6,017 bases of DNA from Haloferacaceae archaeon (GTDB taxonomy: Archaea > Halobacteriota > Halobacteria > Halobacteriales > Haloferacaceae): the NCBI GenBank assembly GCA_003554115.1, contig PWFE01000100.1, forward strand, positions 1 through 6,017, given 5' to 3'. The translations under genes and the position numbers were made by a program. Shown piece after piece: positions 1-6,017 of the stretch. Numbering within the stretch: position 1 is the stretch's first letter; every line of letters starts with the position of its first letter. A model generated the notes under the pieces. The model searched no databases. It was not told the origin of the DNA and was given only the letters and a program-made list of their open reading frames with translations.

Positions 1-41
1 CACTACAGTAGAGCCACATCTGTTAAGATCGCTTGGTTGGC

Positions 42-1775
42 CTATTTTTGTGGCTCTGAAACGGTCTCTTCTGGCGGCTGGCTTTCGCCGCTGGCTGTGT
101 CGTCGACCACGTTTGGGAGACTAAACGTCGCGGTCGTCCCATCGTCACCGGTCTTGAAGCGAACACTGCCGCCGAGTGCTGTGCTTCCCCATTCGACCAG
201 CCACAGCCCGATGCCGCTGCCATGTTCGAGATCTGTCTCTTCGCCCTCGTTGATTACATCCAGTTCGTGCGGCGGGATTCCTGGCCCGTTGTCACGGATG
301 TCAAACCGAACTGTCTGGCGGTCGACCACGGCGTCGACTGTGACGGCCGGTTTGTTTGCGGTGTTGTGTTCCAACCCGTTTTCGATGAGGTTGCTGAACA
401 CACTGGCGAGCAGTTGTGGGTTCGTCTCGATCCGCAGCGTTCTTGCCACTCGGTTGTCGACTGTCCCACCGTGTTGGTCGGTCAGCGTCTCGGCCAACTC
501 ATCTATTAGGGGTTTGATCTCGACTGGCTCGGTGCCGAGTGTCTCTGCTTCGAGTGTCCGCTCGACTGTTCGGGCTTTTTCGCCTAACCCGAGTACGCCC
601 GCAACGTTTCGTTCGGCGACAGTCAACATCTGTTTGCTCTCTTCGCTGTCGCTCTGTTCGCGAACGATTTCGAGATAGCCGCTGGCGACGTTGAGGTCAT
701 TCCGCAGATTGTGCCGAAGAATACGGTTGAGCACTGCCAGCCGCTGTTCGCGCTGGCGTTCGGTTGTGATGTCTTGGAGCGTCACCGAATGGCCAACCGG
801 GTTGTCTCCGGAGTCGGTGATCGTCGAGACTGAAACCGCATACTCACGCGGCTGGCGGTCAGTCGGCTGTTGAATCCGCTGGTCGCTGTGGGCGAGATCG
901 ACTTCGGGCCAAACGTCGCCGATGGATTGGCCGAGCGCCTCAGTTCTGTCGACTCCCACCGTTTCGGCGGCTGTCCCATTGAGGTTGATAATTCGGGAGT
1001 CGTCGTCGACGATGAGCACACCGATTCCGAGATCGTCGATTGCAGTCCGGTCGCCGGCACGTCGGGCTGCGGGGGTGAGTTCGAACATGTTGCGCCGGAA
1101 AAACGCGTACATATCGAAGCCGAGATGGATCGGAAACAGCAACGGCGCGAAGTTGAGTTGTGGTGTTGGGCCCACTTGCAGTCCCCACAGCACCAACCCG
1201 ATGGCAATCGGAATCGGCGACAGCGCGATGGCAATTGTCTGGCGACGGTACAGCGGCCCGTAGCTCGCAAAGGCGTCGACCAAGACGGCGATGCCAACGG
1301 TCGTCAGCACCATCGTACTCAGCAGGATGGCGTACACTAATGGCTCGTTGACGAGGTCGACGCCCGCGACACCGCCGACCTCGACGACGGTGTACTCACT
1401 CCAGACCAATCCGTGAAGCGGGTTCGTTGCGATAACAGCTGTCAAAAACAACTGTACAGCGACAATAACCCCCATAAGCCGCGAGTTAACGGCCCTTCTC
1501 CGCCCGGTGTATTCGAGTGCGAACGCCAGAAAGAACACGCCGCTAAAGTTGATGCCGACCCAGATCGGGATCTCGAAGAGAAATCGGAGTGTGGGATCGA
1601 ACACCAAGAGGGCTGTCCCGTACGAGATTGTCCAAATCGTGACACAGCCGATAACGCCCATGAAGTACATCGCACCCGTCTCCTTGCGGTAGGGCCAGAG
1701 ATACCCCAGAAAGAACACCGACAGCACTCCCGCGACAAACGAACCGATTGCCAGCCACGGAAGCGATGCTACCAT
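42..1775 (-). CDS. Membrane-bound sensor histidine kinase (7TM - PAS - HATPase), orphan
   Basis: This is a probable sensor kinase that autophosphorylates on a histidine and passes the phosphate to an unidentified response regulator. The 577-aa protein begins with about seven hydrophobic segments (roughly residues 6-27, 35-57, 66-88, 99-117, 145-169, 178-200, 207-226), which resemble the 7TM histidine-kinase N-terminal domain. A PAS-like domain follows (about 245-338, ending in a typical LQDITTERQ). The dimerisation/phosphoacceptor helix carries RHNLRNDLNV with the likely phospho-His at 355, the haloarchaeal form rather than bacterial HELRTP. The ATPase domain shows an N box (NLIENGLEHN, 462-471), a G1 box (DNGPGIP, 495-501) and a G2 box (GSGIGL, 519-524), so it looks catalytically intact. 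The tail after about 555 is acidic, Pro/Ser-rich and probably disordered. No receiver domain or neighbouring regulator is present, so the signal and partner are unknown. The ATG at 1775 is chosen because hydrophobic sequence follows at once and a TATA-like box lies 26 nt upstream. Confidence 0.93.
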   Translation of the reverse strand: MVASLPWLAIGSFVAGVLSVFFLGYLWPYRKETGAMYFMGVIGCVTIWTISYGTALLVFDPTLRFLFEIPIWVGINFSGVFFLAFALEYTGRRRAVNSRLMGVIVAVQLFLTAVIATNPLHGLVWSEYTVVEVGGVAGVDLVNEPLVYAILLSTMVLTTVGIAVLVDAFASYGPLYRRQTIAIALSPIPIAIGLVLWGLQVGPTPQLNFAPLLFPIHLGFDMYAFFRRNMFELTPAARRAGDRTAIDDLGIGVLIVDDDSRIINLNGTAAETVGVDRTEALGQSIGDVWPEVDLAHSDQRIQQPTDRQPREYAVSVSTITDSGDNPVGHSVTLQDITTERQREQRLAVLNRILRHNLRNDLNVASGYLEIVREQSDSEESKQMLTVAERNVAGVLGLGEKARTVERTLEAETLGTEPVEIKPLIDELAETLTDQHGGTVDNRVARTLRIETNPQLLASVFSNLIENGLEHNTANKPAVTVDAVVDRQTVRFDIRDNGPGIPPHELDVINEGEETDLEHGSGIGLWLVEWGSTALGGSVRFKTGDDGTTATFSLPNVVDDTASGESQPPEETVSEPQK

Positions 1776-1796
1776 TGGCTGAACGATATCACACTC

Positions 1797-1805
1797 TTAA
1801 ATAAA
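1797..1805 (-). promoter_or_regulatory. TATA-like promoter box for the histidine kinase
   Basis: On the minus strand this reads TTTATTTAA, a good haloarchaeal TATA box in an otherwise GC-rich region. Its centre (about 1801) is 26 nt from the A of the kinase ATG at 1775. That is the usual archaeal TATA-to-start distance, so the predicted transcript would begin at or next to the start codon. No Shine-Dalgarno sequence is visible between box and ATG, which fits a leaderless mRNA. The box is AT-rich in both directions, so it could also fire toward valS and give a leader of about 80 nt. That second reading is inference only. Confidence 0.6.
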
Positions 1806-1820
1806 CTGTGTGGACTGGAT

Positions 1821-1859
1821 TTCAGGCCTGATAACTGTTCAGGCCGGTGGTTCGGCCGG
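1821..1859. repeat. Cluster of TTC(A)GGCC repeats with a 10-bp palindrome in the divergent intergenic region
   Basis: Three related words occur within 39 nt: TTCAGGCCTG at 1821-1830, TTCAGGCCGG at 1838-1847 and TTCGGCCGG at 1851-1859. The first two are each preceded by ACTG (1814-1817 and 1834-1837). The first copy forms a perfect palindrome, TCAGGCCTGA, at 1822-1831. GGCCG at 1842-1846 can pair with CGGCC at 1853-1857 across a 6-nt loop. The cluster lies between the promoter-like boxes of the kinase and valS, so it could be a regulator-binding site acting on either gene. If transcription toward valS starts from the 1801 box, it would instead be part of a structured leader. The repeats themselves are seen directly; any function is inferred. 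Confidence 0.5.
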
Positions 1860-1872
1860 ACTGCCGAGCCGA

Positions 1873-1881
1873 TTAACATTA
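1873..1881 (+). promoter_or_regulatory. valS: Weak TATA-like promoter box for valS
   Basis: TTAACATTA is the only AT-rich stretch close to the valS start. Its centre (about 1877) predicts transcription starting near 1903, leaving a leader of only about 4-6 nt before the ATG at 1908. The bases just before the ATG (TTTCGCCGACTA) show no Shine-Dalgarno motif, which suits a near-leaderless mRNA. The match to a TATA consensus is imperfect, so the stronger box near 1801 remains an alternative. Confidence 0.45.
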
Positions 1882-1907
1882 GTCCCCCCGGCGTCTTTCG
1901 CCGACTA

Positions 1908-4580
1908 ATGCCAGACGGAGAGTACGATCCAGACGCTGTCGAGCCCAAATGGCAGTCCCACTGGGTCGACGCCGAAACCTACGCTTACCCTGAGGAGTCG
2001 ACCGATCCGAACACCACCTTTGCGATCGACACCCCGCCGCCAACGGTCTCCGGCAATCTCCACTGGGGCCACGTCTACGGCACCATTTTGCAGGATATCG
2101 TCGCGCGCTTCGAGCGCATGCGCGGCAACGACGTGTTCTATCCGTTTGGTTACGACGACAACGGCATTGCCTCCGAGCGACTGACTGAATCTGAACTCGA
2201 CATCCGCCACCAAGAGTTCGAACGCTACGAGTTCCAGCAGAAATGTCGAGAGGTCTGTGCGGAGTACGAAGCTGGCTTTACCGAAAAAATGCAGGCGATG
2301 GGCATCTCTATCGACTGGAACAACACCTACCAGACCATCTCTCCGGAAGTCCAGCGCGTCTCCCAACTCTCCTTTATCGATCTCTATGAGCAGGGCCGCG
2401 AGTACCGCAAAAAGGCTCCCGCGATCTGGTGTCCCGAGTGTGAGACTGCCATCTCGCAAGTCGAGACCGAAGACATGGAGGAGGATTCGCATTTCAACGA
2501 TATCGCCTTCGAACTCGTCGAAGCCGGCAGCGAGCCCACCGCCGATGCGGTTTCGGACGCAGAGTACGAGTACGAAACCGCAACCGAACCGGGCGACGAC
2601 ATCGTCATCTCGACGACCCGGCCCGAACTCATTCCGGCCTGTGTCTCGATGTTCGTCCACCCCGACGACGAGCGCAACGCCCACCTCGTCGGCGGCACCG
2701 CGAAAGTCCCCGTGTTCGGCCACGAGGTCCCAATTTACGAGGACGACCGGGTCGACATGGAAAAAGGCACGGGCGTCGTGATGTGCTGTACCTTTGGTGA
2801 TCAGACTGACATTGAGTGGTACCAAGCCCACAACCTCGACCTCCGGGTTGCCATCGACCAGTCGGGGACGATGACCGACCTCGCTGGCGAGTATGAGGGG
2901 ATGACCACTCACGAGGCACGGGAAGCTATCGTCCAGGATATCGACGACGCTGGCCAGCTTCGAGACCGCCGCGATATCACGCACATCGTCCAGGTTCACG
3001 AACGCGACGACGTGCCCGTTGAGTACCGTGTCACCGAACAGTGGTACGTCGACGTCCTGGACAAACGCGAGGAGTATCTCGAAGCGGGCCGCGAGATGGA
3101 GTGGTTCCCCGAAAAAATGTTCACGCGCTACAAAAACTGGATCGATGGCCTCGAGTGGGATTGGTGTATCTCCCGACAGCGCTCGTCGGGAATTCCGTTC
3201 CCCGTCTGGTACTGCGATGACTGTGGGACCGAGATCATCGCCGACAAAGCCGACCTACCGGTCGACCCGCTTTCGGATGAGCCACCAGTCGAGAGCTGTC
3301 CGGAGTGCGGCTGCTCGGAGTTCGTTCCCGAAGACGACGTCTTCGACACGTGGGCAACCTCCTCGCTCACGCCCCTTATCAACGCTGGCTGGGACTGGGA
3401 CGACGAAACAGAGGAGTTCACCATGGAACGACCGGAGATCTATCCGATGGATCTCCGACCACAGGGCCACGACATTATCTCGTTTTGGCTGTTCCACACC
3501 GTCATCAAATGCTACGAACACACCGGCGAGGTGCCGTTCGATGCGACGATGATCAACGGAATGGTCTTGGACGAGAACCGCCAGAAGATGTCCAAATCGA
3601 AAGGCAACGTCGTCGACCCCGACGCTGTCCTCGAAGAGTATCCGGTCGACGCTGCCCGATTCTGGGCCGCGGGCAGCGCGATCGGCGACGATCTCCCATA
3701 TCAAGAAAAGGGCCTTCGCGCGGGCGAAAAACTGATCCGCAAGCTCTGGAACGCCTCGAAGCTCGTCGAGTCGCTGGCTCCCGACGTAATCGACAAACCC
3801 GACGAACTCACCGCCATCGACCGCTGGCTACTCGCCGAACTTGATGCGACGATCACCGAGACAACCGACTACCTCGACAACCGGGAGTTCTCGAAAGCAC
3901 GCGACAATCTCCGGACGTTCTTCTGGGGGACGTTCTGTGATGACTATCTCGAAATCGCCAAACAGCGACTCGACGACGGCGAGGACCGATCGGCGGCCTA
4001 CACGTTGCGGACGGCCCACGAACGGTTCCTCAAACTGTTTGCGCCACAGCTTGCTCACGTCACCGAAGAGCTGTACCGAGAGATGTACGACAGCGAAACG
4101 AGCATCCACCACTCAGGGTGGCCCGAACCGCTCGGTCTGGAAGCCGACCGTGAGGGTGGCAACGCCGCGATGTCGGTTGTCGGCGCGCTCCGCAAATACA
4201 AAAGCGACCGCCAACTCCCACTCAACGCTGAACTCGGTGCGGTCGACGTCTACGGCCCAATCGACGGCTTCGAGTCGGATATTCGTGGTGTGATGCACGT
4301 CGACGACCTCACCGTGCTTGAGTCCGAACCCGAAATCGAGAGCGTCATCACCGAGATCAAACTCGACTACGCGAAGGTCGGCCCCGAGTACGGCGCGCAG
4401 GTGCCTGATCTCGAAAGCGGGATCGGGTCGGGCGACTATGAACTGGTCGACGACGAACTCCACGTCGCTGGCCAAGAGCTTGGCCCTGATTTCTTCGAGG
4501 TCAAACGCGAACGCCAGTACGTTGGCGACGGCGAGATGCTGGAAGCTGGCGAGACGATTGTGATCGTCGACGAATCGTAG
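1908..4580 (+). CDS. valS: Valyl-tRNA synthetase (archaeal type)
   Basis: This cytoplasmic class I aminoacyl-tRNA synthetase joins valine to tRNA-Val using ATP. The protein is 890 aa, near the usual size for archaeal ValRS. The Rossmann core opens with PPPTVSGNLHWGH, where HWGH (52-55) is the HIGH motif. GYDDNGIASE (81-90) follows and is more archaeal than bacterial in form. A CP1 editing domain covers about 190-360, with TTRPE (236-240) and GTGVVMCCTFGD (287-298); it would hydrolyse mischarged Thr-tRNA. Cysteine pairs C175/C178, C436/C439 and C464/C467 look like zinc knuckles. DWCISRQRSSGIPFPVWYC precedes the second half of the core, and KMSKS lies at 560-564. An anticodon-binding helical domain covers about 630-740, and a small C-terminal domain containing VGPEYGAQVP (824-833) completes the protein. 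The long coiled-coil arm of bacterial ValRS is not apparent. The same frame is open upstream to 1413, but that stretch is antisense to the kinase and has no synthetase similarity. The ATG at 1908 gives the expected N-terminus (DPDAVEPKWQSHW) and fits a nearby promoter box. Confidence 0.97.
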   Translation: MPDGEYDPDAVEPKWQSHWVDAETYAYPEESTDPNTTFAIDTPPPTVSGNLHWGHVYGTILQDIVARFERMRGNDVFYPFGYDDNGIASERLTESELDIRHQEFERYEFQQKCREVCAEYEAGFTEKMQAMGISIDWNNTYQTISPEVQRVSQLSFIDLYEQGREYRKKAPAIWCPECETAISQVETEDMEEDSHFNDIAFELVEAGSEPTADAVSDAEYEYETATEPGDDIVISTTRPELIPACVSMFVHPDDERNAHLVGGTAKVPVFGHEVPIYEDDRVDMEKGTGVVMCCTFGDQTDIEWYQAHNLDLRVAIDQSGTMTDLAGEYEGMTTHEAREAIVQDIDDAGQLRDRRDITHIVQVHERDDVPVEYRVTEQWYVDVLDKREEYLEAGREMEWFPEKMFTRYKNWIDGLEWDWCISRQRSSGIPFPVWYCDDCGTEIIADKADLPVDPLSDEPPVESCPECGCSEFVPEDDVFDTWATSSLTPLINAGWDWDDETEEFTMERPEIYPMDLRPQGHDIISFWLFHTVIKCYEHTGEVPFDATMINGMVLDENRQKMSKSKGNVVDPDAVLEEYPVDAARFWAAGSAIGDDLPYQEKGLRAGEKLIRKLWNASKLVESLAPDVIDKPDELTAIDRWLLAELDATITETTDYLDNREFSKARDNLRTFFWGTFCDDYLEIAKQRLDDGEDRSAAYTLRTAHERFLKLFAPQLAHVTEELYREMYDSETSIHHSGWPEPLGLEADREGGNAAMSVVGALRKYKSDRQLPLNAELGAVDVYGPIDGFESDIRGVMHVDDLTVLESEPEIESVITEIKLDYAKVGPEYGAQVPDLESGIGSGDYELVDDELHVAGQELGPDFFEVKRERQYVGDGEMLEAGETIVIVDES

Positions 4581-4592
4581 CTACTCCGCACC

Positions 4593-4597
4593 TTTTT
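4593..4597 (+). terminator. Possible T-tract terminator after valS
   Basis: Five consecutive T residues lie 13 nt past the valS stop codon, in the 61-nt gap between convergent valS and pyrD. Archaeal termination often uses short T-rich tracts on the non-template strand without a strong hairpin, so this is a plausible end for valS transcripts. The tract is short and the call is weak. No matching T run is seen on the minus strand for pyrD, only a 4-bp GTTC/GAAC inverted repeat (4625-4638). Confidence 0.35.
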
Positions 4598-4641
4598 GAC
4601 TCCATATAAGTAGTTGGTTGCTACGTTCTGGTAGGAACTGG

Positions 4642-5700
4642 TTAATCGAGGTCGACGCCCACTGCCTCGTCGATGGAGTCGAAGCCGTCTCGATCCAGCA
4701 GCTCCAGTAGGCCCTGATTAATGTCCCGTGCAATGGCTGGTCCCTCGAAGACCAGACCCGTATACAGCTGGACGATGCTCGCTCCGTTCCGGATCTTCTT
4801 GTAGGCTCCCTCGGCGTCGCTGATCCCACCGACGCCAACGATTGGGGCGTCGGTTCGCTCGGCGATAAACCGAATGAGATTGGTTGCCTCGTCTTCAATT
4901 GGCTTACCCGAGAGGCCGCCCGTCTCGACTTTGTTCGGATTCTGCAGCGTGTCGGGGCGATTTGTTGTGGTATTGGTGGCGATCACGCCGTCGAGGTTGA
5001 GTTCGTCGACGACGCCCAGTGCGTCCTCGATGGCTTTCTCGGGGAGATCCGGCGAAAGTTTGACGAGCAGTGGCTCCGCACCGGCGTCTTTCAGCGTTCC
5101 CAGAATGTCTTCGAGTGCCTCACGGTTCTGCAGCGACCGCAGGCCGGGCGTGTTTGGGCTCGACACGTTAACTGCGAAGTAGTCGCCAGCGTCGGCCACA
5201 CGTTCGTAGGTATAGAGATAATCGTTGGCCGCGTCTTCGAGCGGCGTCGACTTCGATTTACCGATGTTGATTCCTAATGGGACGTCTGGCTGGGGCTCGT
5301 CGTCGAGTCGCTGGCCGATCCGGTCGGCCCCCTCGTTGTTGAACCCCATCCGATTGATCAGCGCCTCGTCTTCTGGGAGTCGGAACATTCGCGGCCGGGG
5401 ATTGCCAGGTTGGCGTTCGGCGGTGACGCCGCCAATCTCGACGTGGCCGAACCCGAGGGCTTCGAGCATCCGGGTGATCTCGGCGTTCTTATCGAAGCCT
5501 GCGGCAACACCGACTGGATTTGGGAACGTACAGCCGAAGACGGTCGTGCGGAGGCGTGGGTCTTCGACCGTGTAGCGTCGACGGAGCCGATTCATTATCG
5601 GTGTCCCTTGGACGGTCCGTAACCCACGATGAACAAGTCGGTGGGCAGTCTCGGGCGGCAGCGAAAAGAACACGGGCTTTGTGATACGATAGAGGCTCAT
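4642..5700 (-). CDS. pyrD: Dihydroorotate dehydrogenase, class 2 (quinone-dependent)
   Basis: This FMN enzyme oxidises dihydroorotate to orotate, the fourth step of de novo pyrimidine synthesis. The class 2 family passes electrons to the membrane quinone pool. The 352-aa protein has the class 2 layout: an N-terminal helical extension (about 1-40, starting MSLYRITKPVFFSLPPETAH) that in this family contacts the membrane and quinone, then a TIM barrel. Visible motifs are AAGFDKNAE (66-74, with the flavin-contacting Lys71), NRMGFNN (116-122), NVSSPNTPGLRSLQ (178-191), KLSPDLP (214-220), ATNTTTNRP (241-249), GGLSGKP (261-267), VGVGGI (288-293) and QLYTGLVFEGP (311-321). By alignment with E. coli PyrD, Ser181 is the catalytic base; class 1 enzymes use Cys there. 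Length and motifs are complete. It lies 69 nt downstream of a small same-strand gene and may share its transcript. The ATG at 5700 is the natural start because the family N-terminus follows directly; no Shine-Dalgarno is visible before it. Confidence 0.96.
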   Translation of the reverse strand: MSLYRITKPVFFSLPPETAHRLVHRGLRTVQGTPIMNRLRRRYTVEDPRLRTTVFGCTFPNPVGVAAGFDKNAEITRMLEALGFGHVEIGGVTAERQPGNPRPRMFRLPEDEALINRMGFNNEGADRIGQRLDDEPQPDVPLGINIGKSKSTPLEDAANDYLYTYERVADAGDYFAVNVSSPNTPGLRSLQNREALEDILGTLKDAGAEPLLVKLSPDLPEKAIEDALGVVDELNLDGVIATNTTTNRPDTLQNPNKVETGGLSGKPIEDEATNLIRFIAERTDAPIVGVGGISDAEGAYKKIRNGASIVQLYTGLVFEGPAIARDINQGLLELLDRDGFDSIDEAVGVDLD

Positions 5701-5720
5701 ACCGATAGCTCAACAGGCCA

Positions 5721-5730
5721 CAACAATCAA
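5721..5730 (-). promoter_or_regulatory. pyrD: Possible weak promoter box for pyrD
   Basis: The minus strand reads TTGATTGTTG here, the most AT-rich part of the 69-nt gap before pyrD. Its centre is about 26 nt upstream of the pyrD ATG, the spacing expected of a leaderless gene. The TATA match is poor, so pyrD may rely on the promoter of the upstream small gene, or use both. Confidence 0.25.
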
Positions 5731-5769
5731 GCTCTCGAAGCCTCGATCAGTGATTCGGTACGGAACGGC

Positions 5770-5967
5770 CTAAAAATCGTGTTCGACTGTCTCTGGGTCT
5801 GCTTTCTGAATGATTATCTTCCCATCGCGCACACGGACGAACACTTCGTCGCCGATATCCATGCCGGCAACTGCGAGTTCGTCCTCGTGTAGGTTGACAT
5901 GGACGTTGTGATACTCGCCGTCTTCGTCTTTCGCACCACTCGGGCTGAGCTTTTTTTTGCGAACCAT
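5770..5967 (-). CDS. Small AbrB/MazE-like protein (hypothetical)
   Basis: The function is not established. The 65-aa product starts with a basic patch (MVRKKKLSPSGAK). After a short linker comes HVNLHEDELAVAGMDIGDEV (23-42), then FVRVRDGKIIIQKADPE (43-59). The pattern of a hydrophobic strand, a short helix, 'GMDIGDEVFVRV' and 'DGKIIIQKA' resembles the swapped-hairpin half-fold of SpoVT/AbrB and MazE-type proteins (compare the family form 'LGIEPGDEVEV..DGKIVI'). Members bind DNA as dimers, often as transition-state regulators or antitoxins. No partner toxin gene is seen here, and pyrD follows 69 nt downstream on the same strand. A GTG at 5991 would add eight residues (MKWRQTPA). That start would lie upstream of the transcription start predicted from the box at 6001-6007, so the ATG at 5967 is preferred. 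Codons 4-6 (three Lys) fall in a run of eight A residues. Confidence 0.75.
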   Translation of the reverse strand: MVRKKKLSPSGAKDEDGEYHNVHVNLHEDELAVAGMDIGDEVFVRVRDGKIIIQKADPETVEHDF

Positions 5968-6000
5968 CGCGGGTGTCTGTCTCCACTTCACCCCACCGCA

Positions 6001-6007
6001 TACATAA
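6001..6007 (-). promoter_or_regulatory. TATA-like promoter box for the small AbrB-like gene
   Basis: The minus strand reads TTATGTA, inside a longer AT-rich context (TAAACAACACTTATGTATG) that runs to the window edge. The centre at about 6004 predicts transcription starting near 5978, about 11 nt before the ATG at 5967 and downstream of the alternative GTG at 5991. It therefore supports the shorter start. A GGAG on the minus strand (5981-5984) would fall at or before that transcription start and is too far from the ATG to be a good ribosome-binding site. Confidence 0.5.
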
Positions 6008-6017
6008 GTGTTGTTTA

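Noticed and set aside
1..41. Left-edge segment beyond the kinase stop
   Set aside because: I looked for a terminator or the edge of another gene. There is no T run on the minus strand and no convincing coding sequence, so nothing is annotated.
37..678. 213-codon open frame on the plus strand opposite the kinase
   Set aside because: It is Ser/Arg/Pro/Thr-rich low-complexity translation antisense to the ATPase domain, without motifs or a promoter. It is a shadow of kinase codon use.
1413..1907. Open frame extending valS 165 codons upstream of the ATG at 1908
   Set aside because: It is antisense to the kinase's membrane-encoding region for most of its length, has no recognisable synthetase sequence, and would cross the intergenic promoters. 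The family N-terminus begins right after the ATG at 1908.
1905..2999. Large 364-codon open frame on the minus strand inside valS
   Set aside because: It lies wholly opposite a strongly conserved gene. It shows the Val/Asp/Arg-rich composition typical of the frame opposite GC-rich haloarchaeal coding DNA, and has no recognisable domain.
5770..5991. GTG start at 5991 for the small AbrB-like gene
   Set aside because: It would lie only 13 nt from the TATA-like box centre and so upstream of the expected transcription start. The added residues (MKWRQTPA) add nothing to the fold-like region.
5747..6001. 84-codon open frame overlapping the small gene in another frame
   Set aside because: It is an Arg-rich shadow translation with no motif. 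The frame at 5770-5967 shows a coherent beta-rich protein pattern instead.

Overview
The window looks like an ordinary piece of haloarchaeal (class Halobacteria) chromosome. The predicted proteins are rich in Asp and Glu. GTCGAC/TCGTCGAC-type words are frequent, in keeping with a moderately high-GC genome. The tRNA synthetase is archaeal in type, the kinase has the haloarchaeal RHNLRND phosphoacceptor box, and AT-rich TATA-like boxes sit about 26 nt upstream of starts that lack Shine-Dalgarno sequences. Genus cannot be decided from the sequence alone.

There are four genes. On the minus strand, 42-1775 encodes a 577-residue membrane sensor histidine kinase (seven transmembrane helices, PAS, histidine-kinase core) with no response regulator in view. 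A 132-nt divergent intergenic region (1776-1907) separates it from valS (1908-4580, plus strand, 890 aa), which encodes valyl-tRNA synthetase. That intergenic region holds one promoter-like box for each gene and a cluster of TTC(A)GGCC repeats. valS converges on pyrD (4642-5700, minus strand), a class 2 quinone-type dihydroorotate dehydrogenase, across a 61-nt gap with a short T tract. Upstream of pyrD and on the same strand lies a 65-residue protein (5770-5967) with an AbrB/MazE-like C-terminal half. Its promoter-like box lies at the right edge of the window.

The genes do not form one pathway. ValRS charges tRNA-Val for translation, PyrD makes orotate for pyrimidine synthesis, the kinase is an orphan sensor, and the small protein may be a DNA-binding or scaffold protein possibly co-transcribed with pyrD. 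The large antisense ORFs over the kinase and valS are read as by-products of codon bias. I found no RNA gene, mobile element, CRISPR array or convincing new system. The more interesting points are the repeat cluster between the kinase and valS, the promoter geometry that implies leaderless or near-leaderless mRNAs, and the A8 run at the start of the small gene.
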